Assembly: GCA_000378025.1 (NCBI GenBank) | Contig: KB899087.1 | Span: forward strand, 2,294,001-2,358,000 | DNA: 64,000 nt | From: Xanthobacteraceae bacterium 501b | GTDB taxonomy: Bacteria > Pseudomonadota > Alphaproteobacteria > Rhizobiales > Xanthobacteraceae | Reading direction: 5' to 3' | In this document: positions 1 to 8,969 of the stretch, in pieces | Layout: the number at the start of each line of letters is the position of its first letter | Position numbering within the stretch: position 1 is the first letter of the stretch | Position numbers and translations under genes: made by a program | The notes under the pieces: generated by a model | Told to the model about the DNA's origin: nothing | Database searches by the model: none | What the model saw: the letters and a program-made list of their open reading frames with translations, nothing else

Positions 1-896
1 TGCGGCAGAACCGCCGACTGTTCGGGCGCGGGCTGGTCTATGGCGGCACGGCGGCGGGCGCGGTGCTGCTCATCGCCTTCGGCATGGCGGCCTCGGACAC
101 GCGCGGCTTTCCCGGGCGGCTCGCCCCGGAGATCCAGCGCGTTCTCGCCTTCACCCGCTATCCCTTCCGCGAGGTGGTGCGCGACGGCACCTGCTTCATC
201 AACGGCAACCGCCCGAAGGACCAGCCGGCGCCGGAATGCCTGCCAGACGCCCATCCCAGCCTCGTCCTGTGGGGCAGCAGCCATGTGGCGCAGTTCATCG
301 GCGCGCTGGAGCCGATCGCCAAGGCGCATGGCTATGCGGTGGGCCAGATGACCGCCGCCGCCTGCCCGCCGCTGGTGCAGTCGAACTTCGCCGCCATGTG
401 CGACCGGCTGAACCGATTCGCCTTCGACTGGCTGCTGGAGCACCGGCCGTCCATCGTGGTCATCGGCGGCGACACGCTGGTTTCGGAGGAGCATTTCCGC
501 CAGCTCGACGCCGACCTCGCCCGGCTGCATGGCGCCGGCATCCGGGTCATCCTGCTCGGCCCGGTGCCGCACTACAGGCGCCCGGCACCGGAAATCCTGG
601 CCGAACGCATGTACCGCAATGCGCCGAGCCGCCTCGCCGATGACGACCTCACCGAGGCCACGGGCCGCGCCGACCGGCTGATGGCGGCGCATTTCGCCGG
701 CAATCCGGATGTCGAGTTCGTCTCGCTTCTCGGCCTGTGCCCGGACAGGAACTGCCCGATGATGGTCGACGGCGCGCCGCTGCAGTTCGACCCCACCCAT
801 TTCACCCGCGAGGGCGTCTCCTATTTCGGCGACCGGCTCGGCGCACTGATCTTCGCCAATGCGCCCGCTCCGGCCCCAACGCCGCCGGCGCAGTGA
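1..896 (+). CDS. Acyltransferase-3/SGNH protein, C-terminal part (5' end outside window)
   Basis: The reading frame enters at base 3 and has no stop before 894, so this is the 3' end of a longer gene. The first ~35 residues resemble the last membrane helix of an acyltransferase-3 (OafA-like) integral membrane domain. The rest is a periplasmic SGNH-type domain with a GSSH serine block (Ser codon near base 276) and a C-terminal D-P-T-H-F block near base 790, the usual Asp/His pair. Such proteins O-acylate cell-surface glycans. It is clearly paralogous to the next gene: the junction after the membrane domain, the xWGxSHxAxFI motif and the C-terminus match nearly residue for residue. Substrate unknown. 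Confidence 0.85.
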   Translation, partial: RQNRRLFGRGLVYGGTAAGAVLLIAFGMAASDTRGFPGRLAPEIQRVLAFTRYPFREVVRDGTCFINGNRPKDQPAPECLPDAHPSLVLWGSSHVAQFIGALEPIAKAHGYAVGQMTAAACPPLVQSNFAAMCDRLNRFAFDWLLEHRPSIVVIGGDTLVSEEHFRQLDADLARLHGAGIRVILLGPVPHYRRPAPEILAERMYRNAPSRLADDDLTEATGRADRLMAAHFAGNPDVEFVSLLGLCPDRNCPMMVDGAPLQFDPTHFTREGVSYFGDRLGALIFANAPAPAPTPPAQ

Positions 897-1008
897 GAGC
901 GGGAACCGGCGGCCCTATGGCCGCACAGCCACACTCGCGGCCTAAGTGGGCGTGCGGCAGGGGACAGGCGCGCGCGAGGCATGCCCACGCGCCGCCAGAG
1001 CGTTCATA

Positions 1009-2940
1009 ATGAGGCCCGCCTTGCCCCCCTCGCCTGCCTCACCCAGCCTGCGGTCTGCCGTGCATCATCCCCTGCGCTATCGCGCCCATATTGACGGCCT
1101 GCGCGCCGTCGCCGTCCTCGGCGTCGTCCTCTATCATTTCGGTGCGACGTGGCTGCCGGGCGGGTTTGTCGGCGTCGACGTGTTCTTCGTCATTTCCGGC
1201 TTCCTGATTTCCAAATCGATCTATGCCGATGTCGAGGCCGGCCGCTTCTCGCTGTTCGGCTTCTATGAACGGCGCATCCGCCGCATCGCGCCGGCTTTCC
1301 TGGTCGTCACCGCCCTCACCGCCGCCTTCGCCGCGCTCATCCTGCTGCCTTATCAGATGATGATCTTCGGCCGCTCGGTGCTGTGGTCGGTGTTCGCCGT
1401 CGGCAACATCTTCTTCTTCCAGCGCACCGACTATTTCGGCCCGGCGGCGCAGGAAATGCCACTGCTGCATTACTGGTCGCTGGGGGTGGAGGAGCAGTTC
1501 TATTTCCTGTTCCCGGCGCTCATCCTCGTTCTGCAGCGCTTCGGCCGGCGAGCGATCCTCTGGAGCGTGCCGGCGCTGTTGCTCGCCTCGCTGGCCGCCA
1601 GCCAGTTCATGGTGACGCGCGACCCCGCCGCCGCCTATTTCCTGCTGCCCTTCCGCGCCTTCGAAATGCTGATCGGCGCAGCGCTGGCGCTGCCCGGCCT
1701 GCGCTTTGCCGAGCGGCGGGCGGTGCGCGTGGCGGCGGGAACGGGCGGCTGCGCCTTGATCCTGGGCGGCATGGTCGGGCTCAGCTCCGCCTCGCCCTTT
1801 CCCGGGCTGCTGGCGCTCATTCCCTGCCTGGGCACGGCGCTGGTAATCTGGGGCGGCGAGGCCGGGCCGAGCCTGCCGACCCGGCTGCTGGGCAGCCGGG
1901 TGATGGTGTTCTTCGGCCTCATTTCCTATTCGCTCTATCTCGTCCACTGGCCCATCGCCTCGCTCGGCCGGGAGTGGCTGGGCCCGGTGGCGCCGCTGCC
2001 CTTTCTCCTCGGCGGAGTGGCGCTGTCGGTGCTGCTGGCCTTTCTCTCCTGGCGGTTCATCGAGCAGCCGGTGCGCGTCAACCGTCGCCTGTTCACCCCG
2101 AAGGTGCTGGTCGGTGCCACGGTGGCGGGCACGCTGGCGCTGGCCGCCTTCGCGCAGACCGCCATCGCCACGCGCGGCCTGCCTCAGCGGCTCGACCCCG
2201 AGGTGCGGCGCCTCGCCGCCTATGCCTTCTACAACGCCGACCCGGTGTTCCGGCAGGGCGTGTGCTTTACCCCCTTCTTCCAGGCCGAACTCGCCATCAA
2301 GCCGGAATGCCTGCCCACCACCCACCCCTCGGTGCTGGTATGGGGCAACAGCCATATCGCCCATTTCATCACCGCGATCATCGCGGAGGGCGAGGCGCGC
2401 GGCTATGCGGTTGGCCAGATCACCGGCGCCGCCTGCCCGCCGGTGCTGGAAGCCGAAGGCTCCCGCCTGCCCTATTGCGCGGCGATGAACGCCTTCGCCC
2501 GCGACTGGGTACACGCCAACAAGCCGGACATCCTGGTGCTCGGCGGACTGGGCACGCCCTCGCCGGAACTGGACGCGGCGCTTGAGGGCTTCGCCCGCGA
2601 GGGCATCCGCGTGGTGGTGGTCGGCCCTGTGCCGCTCTACCGCGACGCGGTGCCGAAGCTGCTCGCCCGCCGCCTCATCGCCGGCGACGGCAATACCGGG
2701 GCGGGCGACGACCTTCTCCCCAGCGCCCGCCTGCACGATGAGCGGCTGCGGGCGCATTTCGCCGGCAACCCGGATGTCACCTACATCTCGGTGTTCGACG
2801 CCGCCTGTGGCGGCACCGACTGCCCGCTGACGGTGGACGGCGTGCCGCTGCAGCATGACCCCTCGCACTTCACACAGGCCGGGGCGAACTTCTTCGGCCG
2901 CCCGGTCAGCGCGCTCATCTTCGGCGCGCCGGCGAAGTAA
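1009..2940 (+). CDS. Acyltransferase-3 with C-terminal SGNH domain (OafA/YrhL-like)
   Basis: About 643 residues. The N-terminal half is an integral membrane acyltransferase-3 domain starting with YRAHIDGLRAVAVLGVVLYHF (the typical R-x-x-D-G-L-R-A-x-A-V block with a helix-1 His) and roughly ten hydrophobic helices. The C-terminal ~250 residues form a periplasmic SGNH-like domain with WGNSH and H-D-P-S-H-F blocks. The family transfers acyl groups from the membrane to O-antigen, exopolysaccharide or other surface glycans. ATG 1009 is chosen because the homologous part begins soon after; an in-frame start at 946 would add 21 residues of no family likeness. Tandem duplicate of the preceding gene. 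Acceptor glycan not inferable. Confidence 0.88.
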   Translation: MRPALPPSPASPSLRSAVHHPLRYRAHIDGLRAVAVLGVVLYHFGATWLPGGFVGVDVFFVISGFLISKSIYADVEAGRFSLFGFYERRIRRIAPAFLVVTALTAAFAALILLPYQMMIFGRSVLWSVFAVGNIFFFQRTDYFGPAAQEMPLLHYWSLGVEEQFYFLFPALILVLQRFGRRAILWSVPALLLASLAASQFMVTRDPAAAYFLLPFRAFEMLIGAALALPGLRFAERRAVRVAAGTGGCALILGGMVGLSSASPFPGLLALIPCLGTALVIWGGEAGPSLPTRLLGSRVMVFFGLISYSLYLVHWPIASLGREWLGPVAPLPFLLGGVALSVLLAFLSWRFIEQPVRVNRRLFTPKVLVGATVAGTLALAAFAQTAIATRGLPQRLDPEVRRLAAYAFYNADPVFRQGVCFTPFFQAELAIKPECLPTTHPSVLVWGNSHIAHFITAIIAEGEARGYAVGQITGAACPPVLEAEGSRLPYCAAMNAFARDWVHANKPDILVLGGLGTPSPELDAALEGFAREGIRVVVVGPVPLYRDAVPKLLARRLIAGDGNTGAGDDLLPSARLHDERLRAHFAGNPDVTYISVFDAACGGTDCPLTVDGVPLQHDPSHFTQAGANFFGRPVSALIFGAPAK

Positions 2941-3117
2941 CGGGGCAACCTGTGGCATTCGTGCCATAGCGCCGGGCAAATTTGCCCGTATTCGCGCGCT
3001 GCTAGGCAATGCTCCGATTTTCGCCGCATACTGTGGCACCCGCGCCCGCGCTTTGCCGCCGGGCGAGGGCTTCCATCCGCCACGGGTGACGGAACGGGCC
3101 ATTTCATGGGGCTTACG

Positions 3118-3711
3118 ATGCGACTTAAGACACTGGCTGCCCTGGCGCTGGGCGCCGCGATTCTCGCCGGCAGCGCGCCGGCCATGGCGCAGAGCGCGAG
3201 CACGCCCTCCTTCTTCAGCTTCTTCCCGCGCCCTTCCAATTTCGGCAACGGGCCGGTGAAGGGATATTCCTCGATCCGCCGGCAGGTCGTGCCCTATACC
3301 GGCAAGTACAAGCCCGGCACCATCGTGGTGAACACCGCCGAGCGCCGGCTCTATCTGGTGCAGGACAATGGCACGGCGGTGAAATACGGCATCGGCGTCG
3401 GCCGCGACGGCTTCCGCTGGGGCGGCGTCAAGACCATTACCCGCAAGGCCGAATGGCCGGGCTGGACCCCGCCGCCGCAGATGCTGCAGCGCCGCCCCGA
3501 CCTGCCGCGCTACATGCCCGGCGGCATCGACAACCCGCTCGGCGCCCGCGCCATGTATCTGGGTTCGACGCTCTACCGCATCCACGGCTCCAACGAGCCG
3601 GAGACGATCGGCCAGGCGGTGTCGTCCGGCTGCTTCCGCATGACCAATGACGACGTGACCGACCTCTATGACCGCGTCCGCGTCGGCACCCAGGTGGTGG
3701 TGCTGAACTGA
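3118..3711 (+). CDS. L,D-transpeptidase (YkuD domain), secreted
   Basis: About 197 residues. A signal peptide (RLK, hydrophobic core, APAMAQS cleavage region) precedes a YkuD catalytic domain. The signature is complete: H156-G-S-N then S170-S-G-C172-F-R174-M, with Cys172 the nucleophile. The family makes 3-3 peptidoglycan cross-links or attaches proteins to peptidoglycan in the periplasm; single-domain proteins of this length are common in Hyphomicrobiales, often in several copies. ATG 3118 has GGGG six bases upstream; ATG 3106 is an in-frame alternative adding four residues. Convergent with the DUF971 gene, with a strong hairpin between them. Confidence 0.9.
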   Translation: MRLKTLAALALGAAILAGSAPAMAQSASTPSFFSFFPRPSNFGNGPVKGYSSIRRQVVPYTGKYKPGTIVVNTAERRLYLVQDNGTAVKYGIGVGRDGFRWGGVKTITRKAEWPGWTPPPQMLQRRPDLPRYMPGGIDNPLGARAMYLGSTLYRIHGSNEPETIGQAVSSGCFRMTNDDVTDLYDRVRVGTQVVVLN

Positions 3712-3723
3712 CGCCAGGGCGTC

Positions 3724-3754
3724 ATCCCGGACGGCCGGAAGGCCGCTCCGGGAT
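3724..3754. repeat. Extragenic palindrome / possible convergent terminator
   Basis: Inverted repeat ATCCCGGA at 3724-3731 with TCCGGGAT at 3747-3754, plus inner arms GGCC 3733-3736 and GGCC 3741-3744 around GGAA. It lies between two converging genes. There is no T-run, so it is more like the GC-rich REP-type palindromes common in Hyphomicrobiales intergenic DNA, though it could also stop transcription from either side. Confidence 0.6.
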
Positions 3755-3786
3755 CGCCCTCAATGCCGGCGCACGGCGCGGTTGCC

Positions 3787-4179
3787 TCAGTGCCGGCGCA
3801 CCGCGCCGGGGGCATCGCGCGAAAGGTTCTTGGCCGCCAGTTCTTGCAGATAGCGCTTGAAGCGCGTGTCCTGGTCGCGGCCCAGTTCGTGCAGCAGGTC
3901 CCAGGTGAAGATGCCGGTGGAATGGCCGTCGTCGAAAATCAGCCGCACGGCGTAATTGCCGACCGGTATAGCCTCCTCGATCCGCACCTCGCGCTTGCCC
4001 GCCACCAGCTGGCGGTCGGCCGGCGAATGGCCCTGCACCTCGGCGGAAGGGCTCTCCACCCGCAGCAGCTCGGCCGGGATGATGTAGCTCGCCCCGCCCT
4101 CGAAGGCGATGGTCAGCGCACGGCGATCCTTGTGCACCTTGATTTCGGTCGGCCAGAATGTGCCAGCGGCATCGGTCAC
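3787..4179 (-). CDS. DUF971 (gamma-butyrobetaine hydroxylase-like N-terminal domain) protein
   Basis: About 130 residues. Matches the small stand-alone form of the DUF971/GBBH-like N-terminal domain: an opening W-P-T-E-I-K, then Y-A-V-R-L-I-F-D-D-G-H-S-T-G-I-F-T-W, and the tail L-L-H-E-L-G-x-D. In alphaproteobacteria this domain is often a separate gene near moaA or Mrp-type Fe-S genes, and here moaA is the divergent neighbour. I chose the GTG start at 4179 because AGAGGAAG lies 7 bases upstream; an upstream in-frame ATG at 4278 has no such site. Biochemical role unknown; a link to Fe-S or molybdenum cofactor handling is only contextual. Confidence 0.8.
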   Translation of the reverse strand: MTDAAGTFWPTEIKVHKDRRALTIAFEGGASYIIPAELLRVESPSAEVQGHSPADRQLVAGKREVRIEEAIPVGNYAVRLIFDDGHSTGIFTWDLLHELGRDQDTRFKRYLQELAAKNLSRDAPGAVRRH

Positions 4180-4383
4180 GGGCGTCTTCCTCTCTTCTCG
4201 TTCCTTCCCACATAGACAGGCAGCGCGCTTTCGCCAAGCGCCGGAGCTTTCGGGGCGTTTGGGCAAAGCCACTGTCACGAATGGGTTAGGCTATCGGCCG
4301 ATAGGCCCCTGCGCCTTGGCAGACGGGGCGCCGAGCCTTAGAAATGGAAGAAGAACAGCGCCCATCGGCGCGGGAGCGACTGC

Positions 4384-5430
4384 GTGAGCACCAGCGAAGC
4401 CGTCATCGACCGTATCCAGTTCGGCGCCCCACGCGCGCCGCTGGTCGACACGTTCGGCCGCGCCGTCACCTATCTCAGGGTTTCGGTGACGGACCGCTGC
4501 GACTTTCGCTGCGTCTACTGCATGGCGGAACATATGACGTTCCTGCCCAAGCCCGAACTGCTGACGCTGGAAGAACTCGACCGCCTCTGCTCCGCCTTCG
4601 TCGCCCGCGGCGTGAAGAAACTGCGCCTCACCGGCGGCGAGCCGCTGGTGCGCCGCGACGTGATGACCCTGTTCCGCTCGCTCGGCCGGCATCTCGATTC
4701 GGGTGCGCTGGAAGAGCTGACGCTCACCACCAATGGCTCGCAGCTCGCCCGCTTCGCCCGCGAACTCGCCGATTGCGGCGTCAAGCGCATCAATGTCTCG
4801 CTCGACACGCTCGACCCCGACCGTTTCCGGGCGCTGACCCGCTGGGGCGACCTCGGCAAGGTGCTCGCCGGCATCGACGCGGCTCAGGAAGCCGGCATCC
4901 ATGTGAAGCTGAACGCCGTCGCGCTCGCCGGCGAGAACGAGCATGAGATCCCCGATTTGATCCAATGGGCGCATGGCCGCGCCATGGACGTGTCGCTGAT
5001 CGAGGTGATGCCGCTCGGCGAGACCGGGGCGGAGCGCGCCGACCAGTATCTGCCGCTGTCCACCGTGCGCGAGCGCCTCGCCCGACAGTGGACGCTGGAG
5101 GACATTCCGTTCCGCACCGGCGGCCCGGCGCGTTATGTCAGCATCCGCGAAACCGGCGGCCGACTCGGCTTCATCACCCCGCTGACGCATAATTTCTGCG
5201 AGGGCTGCAACCGGGTCCGCGTCACCTGCACCGGCACGCTCTATATGTGCCTCGGCCAGGAGGACGCGGCGGATCTGCGCGCCCCCCTGCGCGCCTCCGA
5301 GAGCGACGAGAAGCTGCACGCCGTGCTCGACGACGCGATCTTCCGCAAGCCCAAGGGGCATGATTTCGTCATCGACCGCCCCGGCCGCGCCCCCTCCGTG
5401 CGCCGCCATATGAGCGTCACCGGCGGCTGA
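4384..5430 (+). CDS. moaA: GTP 3',8-cyclase MoaA (molybdenum cofactor)
   Basis: 348 residues. Radical-SAM enzyme making 3',8-cH2GTP from GTP, the first step of molybdopterin synthesis. The N-terminal [4Fe-4S] cluster is C39-x3-C43-x2-C46 ([10 protein letters not shown]) and the second, substrate-binding cluster is C272-x2-C275-x13-C289 ([10 protein letters not shown]). The protein ends in GG, as active MoaA does; that tail is needed for function in the family. Starts at GTG 4384. It stands alone here with no other moa genes nearby. Full length and all key residues present. Confidence 0.96.
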   Translation: MSTSEAVIDRIQFGAPRAPLVDTFGRAVTYLRVSVTDRCDFRCVYCMAEHMTFLPKPELLTLEELDRLCSAFVARGVKKLRLTGGEPLVRRDVMTLFRSLGRHLDSGALEELTLTTNGSQLARFARELADCGVKRINVSLDTLDPDRFRALTRWGDLGKVLAGIDAAQEAGIHVKLNAVALAGENEHEIPDLIQWAHGRAMDVSLIEVMPLGETGAERADQYLPLSTVRERLARQWTLEDIPFRTGGPARYVSIRETGGRLGFITPLTHNFCEGCNRVRVTCTGTLYMCLGQEDAADLRAPLRASESDEKLHAVLDDAIFRKPKGHDFVIDRPGRAPSVRRHMSVTGG

Positions 5431-5504
5431 GCCGGGCGGCTCCTGCGAGCGTGCCGCATGGCTGCCGCGCGCTCCGCCGTGTTGCTGCGCTGCAATACAA
5501 CGTG

Positions 5505-5518
5505 CATATGATCATATG
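5505..5518. promoter_or_regulatory. 14-bp perfect palindrome, probable operator of the MFS gene
   Basis: CATATGATCATATG is a perfect palindrome in an otherwise GC-rich stretch, 57 bp before the likely start of the MFS exporter. A dyad of this kind fits an operator for a dimeric repressor of the MarR, TetR or PadR type. No regulator gene is adjacent, so the binding protein is unknown. The site also contains an in-frame ATG at 5516, which I regard as part of the operator and not the translation start. Confidence 0.5.
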
Positions 5519-5575
5519 AATCACGCTGCTAAACAGCAGCCAACACACCCTTTTTCGATCATAGAGCGTTCCGCG

Positions 5576-6763
5576 ATGCAGCTTCCGCTGTTGGCCCTGG
5601 CCATGGCCTCCTTCGGCATTGGCACGACCGAATTCGTCATCATGGGCCTGCTGCCGGAGGTCGCCGCCGACCTCGGCGTCACCATCCCCGCTGCCGGGCT
5701 TCTCGTCACCGGCTATGCGCTGGGGGTGGTGGTCGGCGCGCCGATCGTCGCCGTCATCACCAATTCCCTGCCCCGCAAGGGCACGCTGATCGGCCTTGCC
5801 AGCATGTTCGTGCTGGGCAATTTCCTCTGCGCCATCGCGCCGGACTATTGGTTCCTCATGGCGGCCCGCGTCGTCACCGCCTTCTGCCATGGTGCCTTTT
5901 TCGGCATCGGCGCTGTCGTGGCGGCCAATCTGGTGCCGCCCAACCAGCGCGCCAGCGCCATCGCGCTGATGTTCGCCGGGCTGACGCTGGCCAATGTGCT
6001 GGGCGTGCCGCTCGGCACCGCGCTGGGCCAGGCCGCGGGCTGGCGCTCCACCTTCTGGGCGGTGGTGCTGATCGGCATCCTCGCGGTCAGCGCCATCGCG
6101 CTGTGGGTGCCGCGCGACATTCCCCATGCCTCGGGCAACATCCTGCGCGAATTCGCGGTGCTGAAGCGCCCGCAGGTCATCCTCACCATGCTGATGAGCG
6201 TGCTGGCCTCGGCCAGCCTGTTCTCGGTGTTCACCTATATCGCGCCGCTGCTGCGCGACGTGACCGGCTTCACCCCGCACGCCGTCACCTATGTGCTGCT
6301 GCTGTTCGGGGTGGGAATCACCATCGGCAATCTCTTGGGCGGCAAGCTGGCCGACTGGCGGCTAATGCCCTCGCTGATGGCGAGCTTTGTCGGGCTGGCC
6401 GCCATTCTGGTGGCCTTCGTGTTCCTCAGCGCCTCGGCCGCCGCTACCGTGGCCACCGTCTTCATCTGGGGCATTCTGGTGTTCGCCGTGGTGCCGCCGA
6501 TCCAGATGCGGGTCGTCGACGCGGCGGAGGGGGCGCCCAACCTCGCCTCCACGCTCAATCAGGGCGCGTTCAATCTCGGCAATGCCGCCGGCGCCTGGAT
6601 CGGCGGGGCGGCGATCACGGTCGGCATCGGCTATGCCGACCTGCCCTGGGTGGGCGCGGCGCTGGCGGTCGGCGCGCTCGGCCTGTGCGTCGCCTCGCAG
6701 GCGCTGGAACGGCGCACCGGCGGGCTGGTCGCAGCCGACGCGCTCGCCTGCGAGGAATGCTGA
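5576..6763 (+). CDS. MFS transporter, AraJ/arabinose-efflux-permease type
   Basis: About 395 residues with twelve predicted membrane helices. The opening MQLPLLALAMASFGIGTTEFVIMGLLPEVA is the hallmark of the AraJ/PbuE/YdhP drug-efflux branch (the GTTEF motif in helix 1), followed by an ITNSLPRKG loop and a G-x-x-x-G-x-x-L-G-T block in helix 5. The family exports sugars, purines or drugs by proton antiport. Start ATG 5576 is preferred over ATG 5516 because it directly precedes the conserved helix and because 5516 sits inside the palindrome at 5505-5518. Substrate cannot be told from sequence. Confidence 0.88.
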   Translation: MQLPLLALAMASFGIGTTEFVIMGLLPEVAADLGVTIPAAGLLVTGYALGVVVGAPIVAVITNSLPRKGTLIGLASMFVLGNFLCAIAPDYWFLMAARVVTAFCHGAFFGIGAVVAANLVPPNQRASAIALMFAGLTLANVLGVPLGTALGQAAGWRSTFWAVVLIGILAVSAIALWVPRDIPHASGNILREFAVLKRPQVILTMLMSVLASASLFSVFTYIAPLLRDVTGFTPHAVTYVLLLFGVGITIGNLLGGKLADWRLMPSLMASFVGLAAILVAFVFLSASAAATVATVFIWGILVFAVVPPIQMRVVDAAEGAPNLASTLNQGAFNLGNAAGAWIGGAAITVGIGYADLPWVGAALAVGALGLCVASQALERRTGGLVAADALACEEC

Positions 6764-6870
6764 ACCGCGCTCTCCTTTGAGGGCACATTTTCCCCGGCGC
6801 CGGCGCGATGGCCGCGTTTGCGCCGCCTTTGAACGACTTTTAAGGCGTTCCCGCCTTCGGACCCCGTTTC

Positions 6871-7797
6871 ATGCACGCCCCCAGCGCCAAGCGCGGCATT
6901 CTGCTGATGATCGCCGGCTCGTCGATCTTCTCGACCAATGACGCCTTCTCCAAGCTGGCGCTGGCCCATATCCCACCCTCGCAGATCCTGGCGATGCGCG
7001 GCGCTCTGGCGGCGCTGCTGCTGCTCGCCGTGCTGGGCTGGATGGGGCTGCTTCCCTCGCTGCGCTACATGATGGACCGGCGGGTGCTGCTGCGCTCCGT
7101 CACCGAGGCCTGCGTGGCGCTGCTGTTCATCACCTCGATCTCGGTGATGTCGATCGCCGATTCCACCGCCATCCTGCAGGTCACTCCGCTCGCCACCATG
7201 GCGGCGGCGGTGCTGTTCTTCGGCGCGCATATCAGCTGGCGGCAATGGCTGGCGGTCGCCATCGGCTTCCTCGGCGTGACGCTGATCGTCAAGCCCGGCA
7301 GCTCGGCCTTCGACGCGATGGCGCTGCTGCCGCTGGGCGCCGCCCTGCTCATGGCCTTTCGCGACTTCGTCACCGGGCGGATAGGCACGCATGTGCCGAC
7401 CCTTATCGTCACTTTCAGCACGGCGGTGGTGGGCATGGGCTTCGGCTTTGCCGGCAGCTCGGTCGAGACCTGGCACGCGCCTGATGCGACGACGCTGGCC
7501 TATCTCGTCGGCGGCAGCGTCTCGCTGATCATCGGCCAGATGCTCACCATCGCGGCGATGCGGACCGGCGACATCTCGGTGGTGGCGCCGTTCCGCTATG
7601 CCGCCGTGGTCTGCGCCGTCGGCCTCTCGGCCGTGGTGTTCCACGACATGCCGGATCTGGTGTCGATCGGCGGCATGGCGCTCATCATGGCGGCGGGGCT
7701 CTACACCATGCACCACCATATGAGCGCCCGCGCCCTCACCGCCGCCCGGCCGGCGCCGCGCGAGGCCGCCTGCGAGGGGCCCCGCGCCGGCGGCTGA
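6871..7797 (+). CDS. DMT-superfamily (EamA) permease
   Basis: 308 residues with ten hydrophobic helices in two EamA repeats; the first begins KRGILLMIAGSSIFSTNDAFSKLAL and the second near residue 155. The members act as exporters or importers of small metabolites such as amino acids, S-adenosylmethionine or nucleosides. The C-terminal ~25 residues are Ala/Arg/Pro-rich and cytoplasmic. It lies 107 bp after the MFS gene in the same direction and converges on the TRAP binding protein with only 3 bp between stops. Substrate unknown. Confidence 0.85.
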   Translation: MHAPSAKRGILLMIAGSSIFSTNDAFSKLALAHIPPSQILAMRGALAALLLLAVLGWMGLLPSLRYMMDRRVLLRSVTEACVALLFITSISVMSIADSTAILQVTPLATMAAAVLFFGAHISWRQWLAVAIGFLGVTLIVKPGSSAFDAMALLPLGAALLMAFRDFVTGRIGTHVPTLIVTFSTAVVGMGFGFAGSSVETWHAPDATTLAYLVGGSVSLIIGQMLTIAAMRTGDISVVAPFRYAAVVCAVGLSAVVFHDMPDLVSIGGMALIMAAGLYTMHHHMSARALTAARPAPREAACEGPRAGG

Positions 7798-7800
7798 GCC

Positions 7801-8910
7801 TCAGCCCTTCTGGCGGGCACGGATCATGTAGCCGTCATAAGGGTATTCGCCGACCTGCCACCACAGATATTCCTCGTTGCGGAAGGCGAGCATCGACTCG
7901 TAGATGGTCTTGAATTCCGGGTTCTTGGCGGAAATCTCCGCCATCAGCGCGATGTTCTCCTTGTACGCCGCGTCCATCACCTCCTGCGGGAAGGGGCGCA
8001 GCTGCGCCCCGCCGGCCACCAGCCGGCGCAGCGCCGCCGGGTTGCGGGCGTCGTACTTCGCCAGCATGTCGGAATTGGCATAGGCGGAGGCGGCCTCGAA
8101 CGCCGCCTGATAGGAGCGCGGCAGCTCGTTCCAGGCCGGCAGATTGGCGACGAAATGGATGGTCGGGCCACCCTCCCACCAGCCGGGATAATAGTAGAAC
8201 GGCGCCACGCGGTTGAAGCCGAGCTTCTCGTCATCCACCGGGCCGACAAATTCGGCGGCGTCGATCGTGCCCTTCTCCAGCGCGGGATAGATGTCGCCGC
8301 CGGCGAGGTTCTGCGGCACCAGGCCGAGCCGCGCCAGCACCTGCCCGGCAATGCCGGGAATGCGCATCTTCAGCCCCTTCAAATCGGCGAGCGACTTGAT
8401 CTCCTTGCGGAACCAGCCGCCCATCTGCGCCCCGGTATTGCCGCCGGCGAAGCCGATGACGTTGCTCGTGGCGAGGAAGGCGTTCTGCAGCGCGTTGCCG
8501 CCGCCATGGTAGAGCCACGCCGTCTGCATCCGGGCGTTCAGCCCGAAGGGCAGCGTGGTGAAGGGCGCATAGGCGGGGTTCTTGCCGATATAGTAATAGA
8601 GCGCGGTCTGGCAGACCTCCACCGTGCGGTTCTGCACCGCGTCCAGCGCCTGCAGGCCGGGCACGATCTCGCCGGGGGCGAACACGTCGATGGTGAAGCG
8701 CCCGTCCGTGGCCTCGCCGACATATTTCGACAGCAGGGTGGCGGCGCCATAGATGGTGTCGAGCGATTTCGGATAGCTCGACGTCATTCGCCAGCGCAGG
8801 GTGGGCAGGGTCTGGGCGATGGCGGGCGCCGCCAAGGTCGAGGCGGCGGCGGCGGCGGTGGCGAGGCCGGCACCCTTGATCAGGCCCCGGCGGGAAGGCG
8901 AATGCGGCAT
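7801..8910 (-). CDS. TRAP transporter solute-binding protein, DctP family (Tat-exported)
   Basis: 369 residues. The N-terminus SRRGLIKGAG followed by an Ala-rich core and AAPAIAQ is a twin-arginine signal peptide. The mature part begins LRWRMTSSYPKSLDTIYGAA and has the DctP/TakP layout, with the LFGLNARM block and the conserved Arg in the FRKEIKSLADLKGLKMRIPG segment that salt-bridges the substrate carboxylate. TakP-like members bind 2-oxo acids. No TRAP membrane subunits (DctQ/DctM) lie nearby, so this is an orphan periplasmic receptor. About 65% of residues look shared with the next gene, indicating a tandem duplication. Confidence 0.9.
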   Translation of the reverse strand: MPHSPSRRGLIKGAGLATAAAAASTLAAPAIAQTLPTLRWRMTSSYPKSLDTIYGAATLLSKYVGEATDGRFTIDVFAPGEIVPGLQALDAVQNRTVEVCQTALYYYIGKNPAYAPFTTLPFGLNARMQTAWLYHGGGNALQNAFLATSNVIGFAGGNTGAQMGGWFRKEIKSLADLKGLKMRIPGIAGQVLARLGLVPQNLAGGDIYPALEKGTIDAAEFVGPVDDEKLGFNRVAPFYYYPGWWEGGPTIHFVANLPAWNELPRSYQAAFEAASAYANSDMLAKYDARNPAALRRLVAGGAQLRPFPQEVMDAAYKENIALMAEISAKNPEFKTIYESMLAFRNEEYLWWQVGEYPYDGYMIRARQKG

Positions 8911-8938
8911 CGGCGTTTCCTCTGTGTTTTTTTGCTTT

Positions 8939-8959
8939 CCTCTCCCCGACGGGGAGAGG
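8939..8959. repeat. Short extragenic palindrome
   Basis: CCTCTCCCC (8939-8947) and GGGGAGAGG (8951-8959) form a 9-bp stem with a GAC loop between the two TRAP receptor genes. The CTCTCCCC...GGGGAGAG core is a familiar dispersed palindrome in Hyphomicrobiales. There is no T-run on the minus-strand 3' side, so I do not call it a Rho-independent terminator. Confidence 0.5.
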
Positions 8960-8969
8960 GAGAAGCCCC

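Noticed and set aside
1039-3585. An 848-residue open frame on the minus strand
   Set aside because: Antisense to two well-supported genes with recognisable domains; Arg/Gly-rich translation is typical of GC-rich shadow frames.
8939-8959. Rho-independent terminator between TRAP receptor genes
   Set aside because: The hairpin is followed on the minus strand by A-rich, not T-rich, sequence; kept only as a palindrome.
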